From contig OX485806.1 of NCBI GenBank assembly GCA_950295325.1, positions 38,938,001 through 39,002,000 of the forward strand: a DNA stretch of 64,000 bases. The letters are read 5' to 3'. Below, one piece after another: positions 1-11,822 of the stretch. A program made the position numbers and the translations under genes. Numbering within the stretch: the stretch's first letter is position 1; each line of letters opens with the position of its first letter. This stretch comes from Polytrichum commune. Taxonomy: Eukaryota > Streptophyta > Polytrichopsida > Polytrichales > Polytrichaceae. Below the pieces are notes generated by a model. That model was given only the letters and a program-made list of their open reading frames with translations. It was not told the origin of the DNA and searched no databases.

Positions 1-1039
1 ATCTTGCATGGAAGAGAAGTCGACGCAAAATGCAAGTGTGCATGACGTAAAAAAGATGGTGTGGCAGTGGACAATTGGACTATGGTAATCAGGAGGTGCA
101 TGGCAAATGGCCAACCAAGGGCCATCAGAGAAGGAGATAGAAAGGTGTTGTGACACACAAAACAAGTTGGTGGTAGGTAAGTACCCCAAATCATGTGTAT
201 TTCTTGTAAACGTTGCATTCAACATATGAATCATGTAGTGCACAACACACAAAGAAGTCATGCAATTCAAGTGTAAACAAAAGTTTAACAATCATGCAAC
301 CAAGATGGAACACATGATGACAACACCAAATGTGATATGGAGTCGTGGATAATGGCTGCGGAGACTAAGTGCCATGCAAATGTTGCATGATGGTCATTCA
401 TGAAATATAGTGCACACATGAGTTGGGAGGACATCGTATTTTGCACTAATGTGGGTGTGGTTGGGTGTAAGGACTTGGAGGCATGCGGGAACATGAGAAT
501 TATGGAGGGTTGATGATGGGGTTCAAGAAAGGACTTCAAATACAAGTCACTGGGTATTGGGCGCTTACCTTGAATTTGTTTGTTACTAAAATTTGTGGCT
601 TAGTATTGTGGGGTTTATGCTTTCTGTTGCGGGCTTTGGAATTGAGCAGCGGGCATTGGGTGGTGGGGTTTGCAACTAGGGATATCGCCATGGCTCTTGG
701 ATTTATCTTTGGGGGCAAATCATTCGATCTTCATGCAAAGGGTGTTGATGATTTACACCCACGGGAAGTTTAGGGTTGGCCGCCATCCATGAGCGTTCTT
801 TAATTGGGAATTCTTCCATCCCAATGTCTTTGTCCATGTGTGCAACCTCTTCATCTACATCAACATATTTCAATGATTCTCAAACCACAAATGAAGCTCC
901 TTCAATTGATGGAAGCTTTGATAGCGTCCTAGAGCATTTAGACACCGAGCTCCTCCTCCCTTTCGTACATGAGCCGTCGCCCAAGATACGACAAGCCAAA
1001 AAAATAGGTAAATGTGCTTGTTCATTTTTGTGTTATTCT
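1..1039. other. AT-rich stretch with no supported gene
   Basis: Only short open frames without recognisable motifs occur here. I see no RNA gene and no clear inverted or tandem repeat. It may be the upstream part of the decayed transposon relic that follows, but nothing in the sequence proves this. Confidence 0.4.
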
Positions 1040-1385
1040 TGTTTGTTTTCCTGATGCTCTTGATGGTTTATTTGATGCTCGTCCTAATGCTCTTGGTATG
1101 TTTTTCCTAATGATTATCATGATGCTTGTCTTGATGCTCTTCTTGAATCATGATGGTCGTCCTAGTGCTCATCCTAATGGCCATCTTGATGTTTTTCCCA
1201 ATGCTCAACTTGAAACTCTTTATGATGCTCTTTGTCATGCTCGTCCTGATGCTCTTCCTTATGGTCATCTTGATACTCTTCTTGATTCTCATCTTCATGA
1301 TCTTCCTGACAATTTTTTTTCATGCTTTGTTGGTTTATTTGCTAGTCTTATTAATGGTTGTCTTAATGCTCTTGTTTTCTGACTT
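1040..1385. repeat. Degenerate 12-bp-type minisatellite
   Basis: Variants of gatgctcgtcct / gatgctcttgat are repeated in rough tandem for about 340 bp. Translated, this gives low-complexity frames on both strands, so the open frames here are repeat artefacts. A typical acceptor-like tgtag closes the stretch just before the BED-finger relic, so it may lie in an old intron of that relic. Confidence 0.55.
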
Positions 1386-1390
1386 TGTAG

Positions 1391-1593
1391 GATGTGGGTG
1401 TAGGTTCTAAGAGACGTGGGCAACCAAATACATCTGGTCCAAGCAAGATCTAGAGGGTGATGGCACATTTGACAAAGTGAAGTGCATTGTTTGCTCCAAG
1501 ATTCTAGATGCAAAAGATGATAACCTAAAACATCAAGGCTGGAAGAAAACCCTCATGGACTTGTCAACCTTGAAAGTGAAGAAGCGGGAGTAA
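1391..1593 (+). pseudogene. BED-type zinc-finger relic of a plant hAT-like protein
   Basis: The translated sequence reads SKRRGQP, then after a change of frame DLEGDGTFDKVKCIVCSK, then NLKHQGWKK. This is the order seen in plant hAT-like and DUF659-type proteins: a basic RRGRP-like patch, an acidic spacer, a C-x2-C pair (CIVC), and a downstream K-H-x-G-x-KK. The frame breaks near position 1450, where an in-frame TAG is bypassed by the other frame, and the sequence stops at about 1590. No transposase core follows. I read it as a decayed 5' fragment of a hAT-like gene; assignment rests on motif order only. Confidence 0.45.
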
Positions 1594-2814
1594 TTTTGGG
1601 ATATGAACTCCACCCACAAGAAAACATAGAAGCATTTTGTAGCAATTCTAGTGGGTAACATTGCCACTAGGATTATCTAGTCCTATGCTTGTTAGATATC
1701 CTTGTAAACCTTACCCCTACTATTGTATTGGTTTGGTCGCGTCTCGGGAATTACCTCCGTGGGTGCATACCTAGTGTGGTGGGGAGGGTCCATCCCTATG
1801 GACGTGCTACCTTCGACTGTCATTTCCACATCCGGCAAGAAGTTTGTCTGTTCGTTGAGTCGTTGTAATTTATTTACACCCCCCCCCCTGTTTTGTTTTT
1901 ATACCTAGTTTGTTTCTCTGTGTGAGGGAGGGGTTACTCTCCCTTCCCAATGTATTCTGTCACTTCCCCATGCCTCAGGCCCTCAACCTCACCTACCCAG
2001 TTGAGTCCCTTAGATCAGCCGATGCCGTGAGCCTTGGCTCCATTCTCAGCAGGGGCCAGTCCCCTATTTACCACTTCATCCTCCCCATGGGCCACTTGCT
2101 TGTGCCGGCCTTCATTGTCCCCCTCCCTTGTCACTCTCTCCGAGCTGCGCATGCCCTTGGCTGCTCACTCCGCCCCTTGCTTACCCATGGTTGCTCTTAA
2201 CGGCTAGTTGTTCCTTTCTTCTCTCTTATTCCTTGCTTCTCTCTTCATATTCTTGCTTTTCCTCATCATTTTCCTCATCTTCGGAGGCGGATTCGCTCTC
2301 CTCCTCTTCTTCCAAGGCGTTGATATTTATCTTTTGCCATGTTAGCTTTGTTAGTGACCAATTCATTGTTGTTTCGAGGACTTTCTAGTTTTCCTCTTTG
2401 GAGATCTTTGGTTTGTCCCTAATTGCCTATGACTTGGGATTCCAGTTCCTCTTCAATGAACTCCCATGGCTTGCTTAGGCCCTCTTTCGCTATGTGCGGC
2501 GTTAGCTTGGTCGCTATATGTTGGCTTTCCTTTGCCACCTAGCTGCTCCTACGTGGTTCATCCCTCGCCGATCCTCCGTCTGTCTTCCACCAGATGTATT
2601 TTGCCTTGTGCATGCATGCCCTGCCCACCCCTTTCTTCCATACATGTTACAGTGCGTGCAAGAACCATTGTCCATTTGTCTTTGTGCGGTGGGTTGTTGC
2701 CTATTCCGGCACCCTGGGCCATTTCTATGTAGGGCCCCAGGTCACTAGTCAATGCACACCCGGCCATACCATGTTTCGTAGTTGCGATTCCAGTATCCTT
2801 TCCAGCCTTTCTAC
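1594..2814. other. No supported gene; probable 3' continuation of the gag-like relic on the minus strand
   Basis: Pyrimidine-rich on the plus strand, with a C10 run near 1879. Minus-strand frames are proline/glycine-rich and broken. The region may be the degraded tail of the DUF4283/CCHC relic at 2815-3960, but no reverse transcriptase motif could be read. Confidence 0.3.
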
Positions 2815-3960
2815 CTATTGCATCTTTGTCCACTGGCAGAATTTTCCCACTGTAGCCTCAGTCCATTTGGCCACCCTCCTACATGCTATCTCACCAGTTT
2901 CTTGTCTTGGATCATTGCCATTTTCTCTCACCCCCATATTGTTATCGAATATATTCCTCCTAGTGTTTTTCTTGCTTTTAACCTGTTGAAACCCATCTAG
3001 ATCCACTACCACAATTTTGTCTTTTCCCTATTGATGTATGTGATGTGTATACATTTGCCTACTTTCGCCCTTCATTGGCCTTTTTTGCATCTCGTTGCAG
3101 TCACTTGCTTTGTGTTTCCAACTTAGGCACAATTTACATCTGATGGGTAGTTTATCATAATCAACCAATATTTTCTATGGTGGCAAGATCCCCCCCTTCC
3201 GATTCCAACTCAGTGCATGTTGCCCATCCTTTGTTGATCTCTAAGTTAATGCAAACTTAGGGTCCTTGGCATTCTCATTTGTCGTGTCCATGCCTATCAT
3301 CTCTCTTAGGGTTTTAGCTATGTTAATAGCTTGATCTTGATGCTCTTGTGGCATGTTCCTCAAACTAAACCATGTTGGGAATACTAGATTGTTGGGGTTG
3401 TCAAGGTTGAATCCTGGAACCCAACTTTGAAGCGTACAAGTGCCCCATTTGGATATGAATGGTGATAACATCTACTCATTGTTTATCGCATCTTTGTCAT
3501 CACTACTAAAGAGGAAGAATCTTTTCCCTACACTCCTACAAAACATCAGGGTGTTCCCTCTCAATGCTTGATTTAGGGTTTGGATCCAAAGCCTCATTGC
3601 TTGTGGAGGAGGCTTAGGGCCAACAAACTTTCCGATCAAGAGTTGATCTTTCAATAACGCGATTCGCGCAATCAACATTTCCGTGTTAACCTTAAACTTA
3701 ATGGCATTTTTCCTCACTAAAAACCCACTAAAACTTCTTTCCAAGTTTGATGGAAGGATCTCACCATATTGTCCCTTGGACATGTTGAAATCACCTCCAT
3801 ATATCTATCGGCTTGGTGCCGCTATCCCTTCGATCACCGCATCTTCCATCTCAATGTCTTGTTTTGGCGCCTCACTGGATATCCATCCGCCCCTTTCTTC
3901 CATCAACAGATCAAAACATGGTGCGTTGCCCCAACAAACTTTAGAAGCAAACGATTCCAT
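2815..3960 (-). pseudogene. DUF4283 / CCHC zinc-knuckle gag-like ORF of a plant retroelement, broken
   Basis: A minus-strand frame opens with ATG at 3960 and reads through 3241 with in-frame stops near 3804 and at 3472-3474. It shows the DUF4283 pattern: LIGKFVGPKPP, then a W-x-L helix, then GKRFFLFSS, then W-x-PGFN and FPTWFSLRNMP. A shifted frame near 3180-3130 reads KILVDYDKLPIRCKLC followed by a full C-x2-C-x4-H-x4-C knuckle (C-KL-C-LSWK-H-KASD-C). Further on, at about 3000-2970, DGFQQVKSKK resembles the linker usual in this family. Such proteins are ORF1/gag-like nucleic-acid binders of plant LINE-type elements. At least two stops and one frame change make this copy dead. No reverse transcriptase was found beside it. 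Confidence 0.7.
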
Positions 3961-4690
3961 CTTCGTTGTGCTGACTCTCGTTTTTCCTCGATCTCACGGC
4001 CGGTTACCCCTTGAACCAAATTTCGAGGAGTTCTGTAGAGAAAACGGATAATTTCCTAGCTTCTAGGAGGTGGCTCGGATTTTTCATTTTTTACCCGGAA
4101 GTGAGCCTACATAGTGCAAATTTTATCGGTTGATATCCCCCATTTCCTAATGTATTTAAGCAATTAGCTGACATTTTTTTTTCATTTATCTAGTAACCTA
4201 AATGTCTAAAATGGGGTTGGTTTTGTATTTTGGTGGTGGATGTTTATTCCCTCCTCATTTTTTTCCTTTAAATTTCATTGTCATTCATAACCTTTTCTTG
4301 TTTCAAGTGTTATGGGTTAAAGAATGTTGGCATTCACTCTTTATTTTTTTAGTCTAAATAGTATCTTATGTAGGAGTTGAACTTGGCAAAGCCCCTACCA
4401 TCTTAGGGCCAAGGATGTAGCCTTCAGATTATACTAGATCCACAAAGGGTCCAAGCATTTTCCGGAGGTTGGTTAGTATTGAAAATCACAAAATTTGAGT
4501 ACCATTCCCATTATTATCAACTACCCCAAACGAATAGGACACATCACTCACACTTAGGGTATTAGGAGTATTCAAATAAGAATAGGGATTAGCATACTAA
4601 AAAAAATGGTATTTATTGTCATTCTCCTAAAGTGGGACAACGTCTGGGATGCAACAAGTTTTTATGGAGCATTAAAAAAAATTTGCGCAG
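3961..4690. other. No supported gene
   Basis: AT-rich sequence without convincing frames, repeats or RNA folds that I could recognise. Confidence 0.4.
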
Positions 4691-4967
4691 ATGAAATCTT
4701 TGGAGTCAATGGGTATGTATGACAATTCTCTCAATGGTAGCATACCCCAAGAGTTTGGTATCCTAAATCAATTAGGTTATTTGGATTTGTCTTGCAACAA
4801 CTTGTCAGCGGACATACCAACAAGTGGCCACTTCAATATACGATATCCACTTCAAGATTTTCAAGGAAATCCTTTTCTTTGTGGGTATCATCTACCAGCA
4901 TGCACTCGGAATGCAAGCTGCGGCAGCAAGCATCTAACCCTAAACCACAAGCTAGCAAGGCAACGGT
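4691..4967 (+). pseudogene. Isolated exon-like fragment of an LRR receptor (kinase or protein)
   Basis: The frame gives about 92 residues with two LRR-like units (NSLNGSIPQEFG.L and LGYLDLSCNNLSADIP) followed by a C-terminal cap ending F-QGNPFLCGYHLPAC. This is the usual end of the ectodomain of plant LRR receptor-like proteins, just before the membrane segment. The first codon is preceded by an acceptor-like tttgcgcag, and the frame ends at a donor-like acg/gtaact, so it could be one exon. No membrane helix, kinase domain or further LRR exons can be found nearby. The unusual NLSADIP in place of NLSGxIP also points to decay. Most likely a stranded gene fragment. Confidence 0.6.
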
Positions 4968-5389
4968 AACTCCAAGTCTCCAACTATGCATAATATTTAA
5001 AAAAATCTCAAAAAGTATATGTCTGGTCAACTGCATGCCATGAAAAATGCCTTTCAATCGGTAATTTTCCATGGATACTCCTAGGGCAACCTGCCTAAAT
5101 GCCAACATTTGTTTTTTCTTCTAATCGGTCCATTTCCGAAAACCTTGATTTTTCTTCCGGAACCCCTTCCTAAACATTTCTATTTCATTCGGAAATTCTC
5201 AAAATCAACCGGCTAGCTTGTAACTAACTGCCGACACTCCTTTTTCACTGCCTTGAACCTTTCTAGATTCACGCCAGATTTGGATCTACAACACCCCCTC
5301 TACAGTTTTCTGGTCGTCGTAACCTTCCTACCATAGATCTCTTGATTACTAAACTTGCATGAATTCCCGCACAACTCAATCTCAAATCA
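4968..5389. other. No supported gene
   Basis: The sequence contains scattered ccgg/cggtaatttt words resembling the CAGTG-family MITEs that follow, but no intact copy. Confidence 0.35.
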
Positions 5390-5397
5390 ATGATAGG

Positions 5398-5613
5398 GGA
5401 GAACTGGCAGTTAGTTACAAATGAACCAGTCGAGTTTGAGAAATAATCGGTTGAAGTTCAAAATTGCAAGAAAATTACCAATCATTTTAGAGGAATTTGT
5501 AGAATATACCCCGATTTAATAAAGGAAAAGTGGAGGATGTCAACATGTAAACGGTTGGACTTGCAAACATTAGGATCTCAACTGATTATGTCCAAAAACT
5601 TCCCCAATCAATG
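5398..5613. mobile_element. hAT-type MITE, CAGTG/ACCGGTT family, copy 1
   Basis: 216-bp element with imperfect terminal inverted repeats (caatgataggggag at the left; the right end read in reverse is cattgattgggga). It is flanked by an 8-bp target duplication with one mismatch, tctcaaat at 5390-5397 and tcccaaat at 5614-5621. Internally it carries family landmarks: gaaataatcggttgaa, ggaggatgtcaacatgtaa and tatgtccaaaaactt. The 8-bp duplication fits the hAT superfamily. There is no coding capacity. Confidence 0.75.
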
Positions 5614-5621
5614 TCCCAAAT

Positions 5622-5948
5622 CTCAATACATCTCTAGGACCAAAACTTTGTACAATGTTTCTTCTTCCTCAGACGCTCATTGTCGATACCTAGGCCACAC
5701 CGCGACGGCGGCTGGCCTAGCCATCCAACCATCCCCGTCCGGTGGGCCCTGAAAAATAAGGCGGCTAGCCAGGCCGCTAACGCCAAGGCTGGGCCGACAC
5801 CTCGGTTGGCTAGCTACAAGCCCCCACCATTACATCCAGCCAACAATGGGATCTGCCCAATGCCCTTAGCCTGGCAAGTTGGCCGGGCCCTTCATTTTTT
5901 TTCATTTAAAAAAAAAAAAAAAAAACTTCTTTCAAGCTCCTATGAGTT
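5622..5948. other. GC-rich stretch with poly-A run, no gene
   Basis: Between two MITE copies lies a GC-rich block (about 5690-5890) full of ggcc/ggct words (ggctggcctagcc, gccgggccc), followed by a run of about 17 A. It looks like a fragment of another repeat. No ORF is credible. Confidence 0.35.
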
Positions 5949-5956
5949 CTTTAGAC

Positions 5957-6136
5957 CACTGATCGGGGAGAACTACCGATTAGTTCAAGACTTCAGGAGA
6001 ATTACCATTCACAGAGGAAACTATAGAATGCTGCTCAAGTGATTAAAGCAAAAGCGGAAGATGTAAACATGTAACTGGATGGATTTAGAATCACTCAGAA
6101 CTTGACTGACTATGCCCAAAAACTTCCCAGGCACTG
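5957..6136. mobile_element. hAT-type MITE, CAGTG/ACCGGTT family, copy 2
   Basis: The element starts cactgatcggggag and ends cttcccaggcactg, an imperfect inverted pair. The 8-bp target duplication has one mismatch: ctttagac at 5949-5956 and cttcagac at 6137-6144. Its interior is a shortened, diverged version of copy 1. No coding capacity. Confidence 0.75.
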
Positions 6137-6821
6137 CTTCAGACTGTTGAGTTCCGTTCTTGCACCTCTGCTTCGTCATCTTCTTTCTTCCAGTGTCAAA
6201 GAAATCAATCACCGCATTCCAGATACAGTAGGTGGTGTCACCATGGATCAATACAGCATTTCCGCAAAGCAGGAGAGGAGATGAGATGCATCTAACAAGT
6301 GATGAATTTCTGATCATGCAGCTCCGTGGCTCCCGATCGGTGTGCCATCAGTGGACGTGCACATCTAGGAAATATATTACATAAAAATTATTATAATTTA
6401 ATTCCTTTTATTGGATAGATATATATATAGAGAGAGAGCCGGGCAAGGGCATCAATCCCCTCCGGCACCACCAGCCGCAAGCCTGGATGGACAAGGGCCA
6501 CACCGGGCAGCCTGGGCAGCTGCACCGTAGCCCGCCACCATTGGCTGGCTGGGGCCGGACGCTAAAGAAGCCCTATCGAGCTCTGTGCGCCTAAGAATCC
6601 GCGTCCCCTGGCCCACGTGTCAGTGCCCAAACCATAACTTTCTGGACCTGCCCACGCTGTTGCCCGCACCTTGCCAAACCGGATGGAACCTTGGACGGAG
6701 TTAGCTCCAACGACGTTAGTCATCCTTCGAGCCATGAATCCTCTTCCGAGCATTGGGAACATTCCCTATCTCCTTCCCATCGGTTTTCAACCACATTTGC
6801 TAATGTGTTATGCAAACGATA

Positions 6822-7080
6822 TCTGCGGATGTGTTATGCATCAAAATCTCTGGAATGTGTTATACGCCAGTCCCAAATCCAAAAATGTGTTATGCACTAA
6901 ATCCAAATTTACAAATGTGTCATCTGTCATATTCATGTTTACAAATGTGTCATGCACAAGATCCATATTTACAAATGTGTCATGCGTCATTTTCAAATGT
7001 GTCATGCACTTGATCCAAATTTGTGAATGTGTCATACATCATATTCAAATTTACAAATGTGCTATGCACTACATCCAGGC
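6822..7080. repeat. 30-bp tandem array in the left foldback arm
   Basis: Units of about 30 bp with core tttacaaatgtgtcatgca are repeated about eight times. The matching array in the right arm is longer. The 212-residue open frame running through it is a product of the repeat period being divisible by three. Confidence 0.75.
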
Positions 7081-8369
7081 GGAGGACGTTAAGTACCCCC
7101 CCCACAAACTTTTCGGGGAGGGGGAATATTCTGTCAGGGGCAGTTGCCTGTCAGTTTTTCTACACCCGACCGAAAACTACTGCCCGCCCGCCCGACTTCG
7201 AAAAAACTATTGTACTTGCATTTTTGAAGGCTACTTGTCCACAAATCCCATATTGAGTGCACTTTATTTTCAAGGTCTCAAATCCAATATATATGTTCAC
7301 TTTCATTGAGTAAATAAGCAATTGAGTGGATTTCATTTTCAAAGTGAAACCGCCCGTAAAGCACGTAATAAACTTGGAAGTCAAAAATATTACAAAATCC
7401 TCATTAGCATTGAGGTTATAATTTTTGTCACTTATAATTGAAAGGGACTTTGTCATTTTAAAGTGAAACTCAAATTGATGATTTTTTTAAAAATTTAATA
7501 GTTTAATATTATATATAGTTAATATAGTTAATACCGACTACTATCACAAATTTTTCATACGCATTTAAACTAGTTAAGTAAGATTGAATGCAACTTAGTC
7601 TAGTAATTTCTGATTTATCCTAAATAATCCTTTTTAAGCCCAATTAAATCAGAATATATGATTACCAAATTAATTAAGCCTAATTGATCATAAATTATAT
7701 TTACTGGAGTTAATTCCATTTAAATCATGATTGATTCCAGTAAGTACATTTTATAATTAATTAGGCTTCATTAATTTGGTATGCATATTTTCTGATTTAA
7801 TTGGGCTTAAAAAGGATTATTTAGGATAAATCAAAAATTACTAGACTTAGTTGCATTCAATCTTACTTAACTAGTTTAAATGCGTATGAAAAATTTGTGA
7901 TAGTAGTCGGTATTAACTATATTAACTATATATAATATTAAACTATTCATTTTTTTTTTAAATCATCAATTTGAGTTTCACTTTAGAATGACAAAGTCCC
8001 TTTCAATTATAAGTGACAAAAATTATAACCTCAATGCTAATGAGGATTTTGTAATATTTTTGACTTCCAAGTTTATTACGTGCTTTATTGGCGGTTTCAC
8101 TTTGAAAATGAAATCCACTCAATTGCTTATTTACTCAATGAAAGTGAACATATATATTGGATTTGAGACCTTGAAAATGAAGTGCACTCAATATGGGATT
8201 TGTGGACAAGTAGCCTTCAAAAATGCAAGTACAATAGTTTTTTCGAAGTCGGGCGGGTGGGCAGTAGTTTTCGGTCGGGTGCAGAAAAACTGATAGGCAG
8301 CTGCCCCTGATATAATATTCCCCCTCCCCGAAAAGTTCGGGGGGGGGGGGGTACTTAACGTCCTCCACC

Positions 8370-8725
8370 TGGATGTAGTGCATAGCACATTTGTAAATTT
8401 GGATCAAGTGCATGACACATTTGAATATGATGCATGACACATTTGTAAATCTGGATCTTGTGCATGACACATTTGTAAATATGAAAATGATGCATGACAT
8501 ATTTGTAAAACTGGATCTTGTGCATGACACATTTGTAAATATGAATATGACGCATGACATATTTATAAATATGGATCTGGTGCATGACACATTTGTAAAC
8601 ATGAATATGACGGATGACACATTTGTAAATTTGGATTTAGTGCATAACACATTTTTGGATTTGGGACCGGCGTATAACACATTCCAGAGATTTTGATGCA
8701 TAACACATCCGCAGATATCGTTTGC
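8370..8725. repeat. 30-bp tandem array in the right foldback arm
   Basis: The reverse-complement counterpart of the left array, with core tgcatgacacatttgtaaa at a steady 30-bp spacing and about eleven units. The extra units relative to the left arm show expansion or contraction after the palindrome formed. Confidence 0.75.
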
Positions 8726-9262
8726 ATAACACATTAGCAAATGGGGTTGAAAACCGATGGGAAGGAGATAGGGAACGTTCCCAATGCTCGGAAGAGGATC
8801 CATGGCTCGAAGGATGACTAACGTCGTTGGAGCTAACTTTGTCCAAGGTTCCATCCGGTTTGTCAAGGTGCGGGCAACAGCGTGGGCAAGTCCAAAAAGT
8901 TATGGTTTGGGCACTGACACGTGGGCCAGGGGACGCGGATTCTTAGGCGCACAGAGCTCGATAGGGCTTCTTTAGCGTCCGGCCTGGCGGGGCTTGGCCA
9001 CCCGGTGTGGCCAGGGTAATATTATTATTATATGACTCTGCATTGTCCTTTGCGAACCTGAAATCGGAGCTTCTTTATTTGTTACCTGAAATTATTACCT
9101 GCTACTATACTGCAGCCCATCAGGCGGGCGCTCACTTTTGTCTGGGCTGTTCCTACTGCAAGAGACAAGGAGTTGATGACTTTGAGAACATTCCGACCAG
9201 TACAGACAACACACAGCATTTGCTCCATACGATAATCATCACAAAGTGCCCTACATATGAGG

Positions 9263-9883
9263 AGTTGCTGAACCTGTTTCTATTGTTGTTATTACACTAC
9301 ACTATTAGTTATGGTATATATAATGTATTAATGTACTTAATTGGTTTGAATGTGTATGAATACTTGTGAAAGTAGATGGCATTACTAAAATATTATAAAA
9401 TATACATACTAAATCAGCACACTAAATTTAAGTGTCATTTTAGAATGACAAAGACAATTTCAAATGGTAAGTCATAAAAATTATAACCTCAATGTTAATG
9501 AGGATTTTGTAATTTTATTTGACCTCCAAGTTAATTACGTGCTTCGTTGATGGTTTCATTTCCGGAATGAAATCCCAATGAATTGCTTATTTACTAATAG
9601 GAAGTGCACATATATATTGGATTTTAGATCTTGAAGGCGAAGTGCACTCAATATGGGATTTGTAGGCAAACGGCCTTCAAGAATGCAAGGGCAACATTTT
9701 TTTTGAAGTTGGGCGGGGCGGACAGTAGTTTTCGGTCGGGTTCAAAAAATTCCCTGGAGGTTGCCCCCCGCCCGGATCTGACACCCCCATAGTTCATAGG
9801 GGCGAACTTAATGTCCGCCAGAGTTGCTGAACCTGTTTCTATTGTTACACTACACTATTAGTTATAGTGTATATAATGTATTA
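9263..9883. repeat. Diverged third copy of the foldback arm between two copies of a 60-bp host sequence
   Basis: Positions of about 9420-9820 match the inner part of the right foldback arm (7960-8350), including gaaatcccaatgaattgctta and agtagttttcggtcggg. Host-like sequence beginning gagttgctgaacctg occurs on both sides, at about 9263-9330 and again at about 9821-9883. The segment therefore sits between direct repeats too long to be a normal target duplication. Confidence 0.6.
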
Positions 9884-11133
9884 AAGTGTATGTGCAATCA
9901 AGCTGCCCCATGCTAATATACCCACACTATTTTCAACCTTTACTTCCACAGTAACAACACACACAGTAATTATTGTGGTTTCCCAGTGTGTGGTTGCAAT
10001 ACAAATGATAACGATCAAAGTTACAAGTGTTTGTAATCTAGTTCTGACCCAACGTGAATTGCATGAGTAAAGAGGCAACCCTCTTTGGAAAGCAATCCAA
10101 TTGCACATATTAGTGTACATTGTATCGATTATCTTATTTAGTGCATGTTATCATTTGGAGTTGTGCGATAACGTCTTCTTAAGTCGTTTGACTTTTTAGT
10201 TATGAGGGTTGAATAGGAATTTCGTACACTACAAAACGTAAATGACTTTTCTTAGTAAAATATTACATTCTCGTTAAAGAGTTATAGCATCGCATGACTT
10301 CGAATAGTAACATGTACTATTTGGGATAATCAGAGTACTTATATATAGTGTGACTTACCTCGGGTTTAGGGTTCATGGTGTCTATGTACACTCATCCATC
10401 GTGGATGAATAGTCTCTAGTCAAAACAAGTCCCCTACATGTTGGGGGCCAACTCGTTCCAATTGAACCCCAATAAACTAATTCGCGGTTTCAAATTGCTA
10501 TTTTCGGGGTTAGAATCATTTAGAATTATTAAGTTCTATGCTATAGAATAGTTCACTACGATTTCCACCTTCCCTATGGAAGAGTTTATTTAGACAACAC
10601 AATTTCCTATCCACTTATCATGGATATGGCCCAGAATGTACATCATCCTACATGAAGACAATGTGCAACTCTAGTTGTACTTGACATGCCCTTGTAGTAT
10701 ACTTTAATCCAATGCACAGCAAAATCAATCATAAAGAACCACTCTAGTTAAGTTTACAATGTGAACTTCTAACATTTGTTAAATATCTTGGGTTGGTAAA
10801 TATTGCACATCCACAACATTATCCCCAATGTTTTTAATGGGGAAGTGTGGCCCTCGGTTTTACCATAATTAATTCACTTGACCATTGCGTATTGATTTAA
10901 AGAAAGTCAAGGAATGTTGAATGTATATTGAACCTAAAACTAATACTATGCACCACAATCATGCTTTTGGATATTTGCCATTATGACATAGATTTAGGTT
11001 TACAAAGCAATCATACTCATAGATTTGGATACCCAAGATGTACTTTGCAGAGGCAAATAACTACTAGTAGCAATGACCCATGATCCTTGTAGTAAATGTA
11101 TACACCTTGGTTCTTTAGAGATAAGTATTACAA
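9884..11133. other. No supported gene
   Basis: AT-rich sequence without readable coding motifs, tandem repeats or RNA genes. Confidence 0.4.
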
Positions 11134-11542
11134 TAAGGGTGAGTTTCCATGTGGACCGCTCACCCATTAAATTCTATAAGGACAAATATGCCCAAATGTA
11201 AAGAAAATATGGTGGAGAAGGGTATGTATGTGCCAACTACACTAAATATGATATTTAGTGTCACCATTTCTAATTATCTTGTTCAATGTTGGTTGTAAAC
11301 CACAGTATAGTGTCACCAACACCAAATGTTAACCCAACACTATTTGTCATTCCTTGTAAATTTTTGGGGGGGATTATAGATTTACAGTGTTGCAATTAAC
11401 TTCAGTTACCAAGTGATTGTTCATCCAATTTTCAATCATCCATGACAACATATCATCATAAGTTGCTGACAAGAGAAGGTAGGGTTTTGGCCAATGGACG
11501 AACTCATCCATCATGCATGACAATATTTCACACCTTTTATAG

Positions 11543-11730
11543 CCCATTAGCTAGCTGGGCTAGCCCATATTTTTGAGGCCTTAATCTTGCCATAGCTAGG
11601 CTAGCCCATATTTTTTGAGGCCTCAATCTAGCCATAGCTAGGCTAGCCCATATTTTCTAAGGCCTCGATCTAGCCATAGCTGGGCTAGCCCATTTTTTTT
11701 GGGTACCATTTTTAGCCATATAGCTGGACT
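11543..11730. repeat. Left subterminal array of the hAT element
   Basis: Units of about 52 bp containing agccatagctgggctagccc and a ttttttgaggcctcgatct spacer, about four copies. A second array of the same unit lies near the right end. hAT transposases commonly bind short subterminal repeats, so these are candidate transposase sites. Confidence 0.65.
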
Positions 11731-11822
11731 AGCTGACCTAATAAATTAATTCATGTAGCTCATATAATGAATTCAAGGAGACATTGTCTCATCAATACAA
11801 CAATATTTCATATCAGTCAAAA

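Larger units (their letters stand above)
6496..9012. mobile_element. Large foldback element (near-complete palindrome)
   Basis: About 1.2 kb on the left (6496 to about 7715) is repeated in inverted orientation on the right (about 7720-9012), with almost no spacer. The centre is near 7715, around ggagttaattcca / tgattccagtaag. The tips share ggccacaccggg at 6496 and cccggtgtggcc at 9001-9012. Each arm contains, in the same order, a GC-rich outer block, a 30-bp tandem array and an AT-rich inner block. The arms differ mainly in array length. I could not pin a target duplication, so the class (foldback, Mutator-like or hAT) is open. A transcript would form a very long hairpin. Confidence 0.8.

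Noticed and set aside
6822-7080. CRISPR-like regular 30-bp spacing
   Set aside because: Units are contiguous diverged tandem repeats without unique spacers, in eukaryotic transposon DNA.
6671-8866. Mirror-image open frames of 212 and 243 residues
   Set aside because: They run through the 30-bp tandem arrays of the foldback arms. A period divisible by three keeps the frame open, and there is no motif.
9007-9369. 120-residue open frame
   Set aside because: It begins in foldback flank and ends in AT-rich repeat sequence, with no motif and no splice or promoter context.
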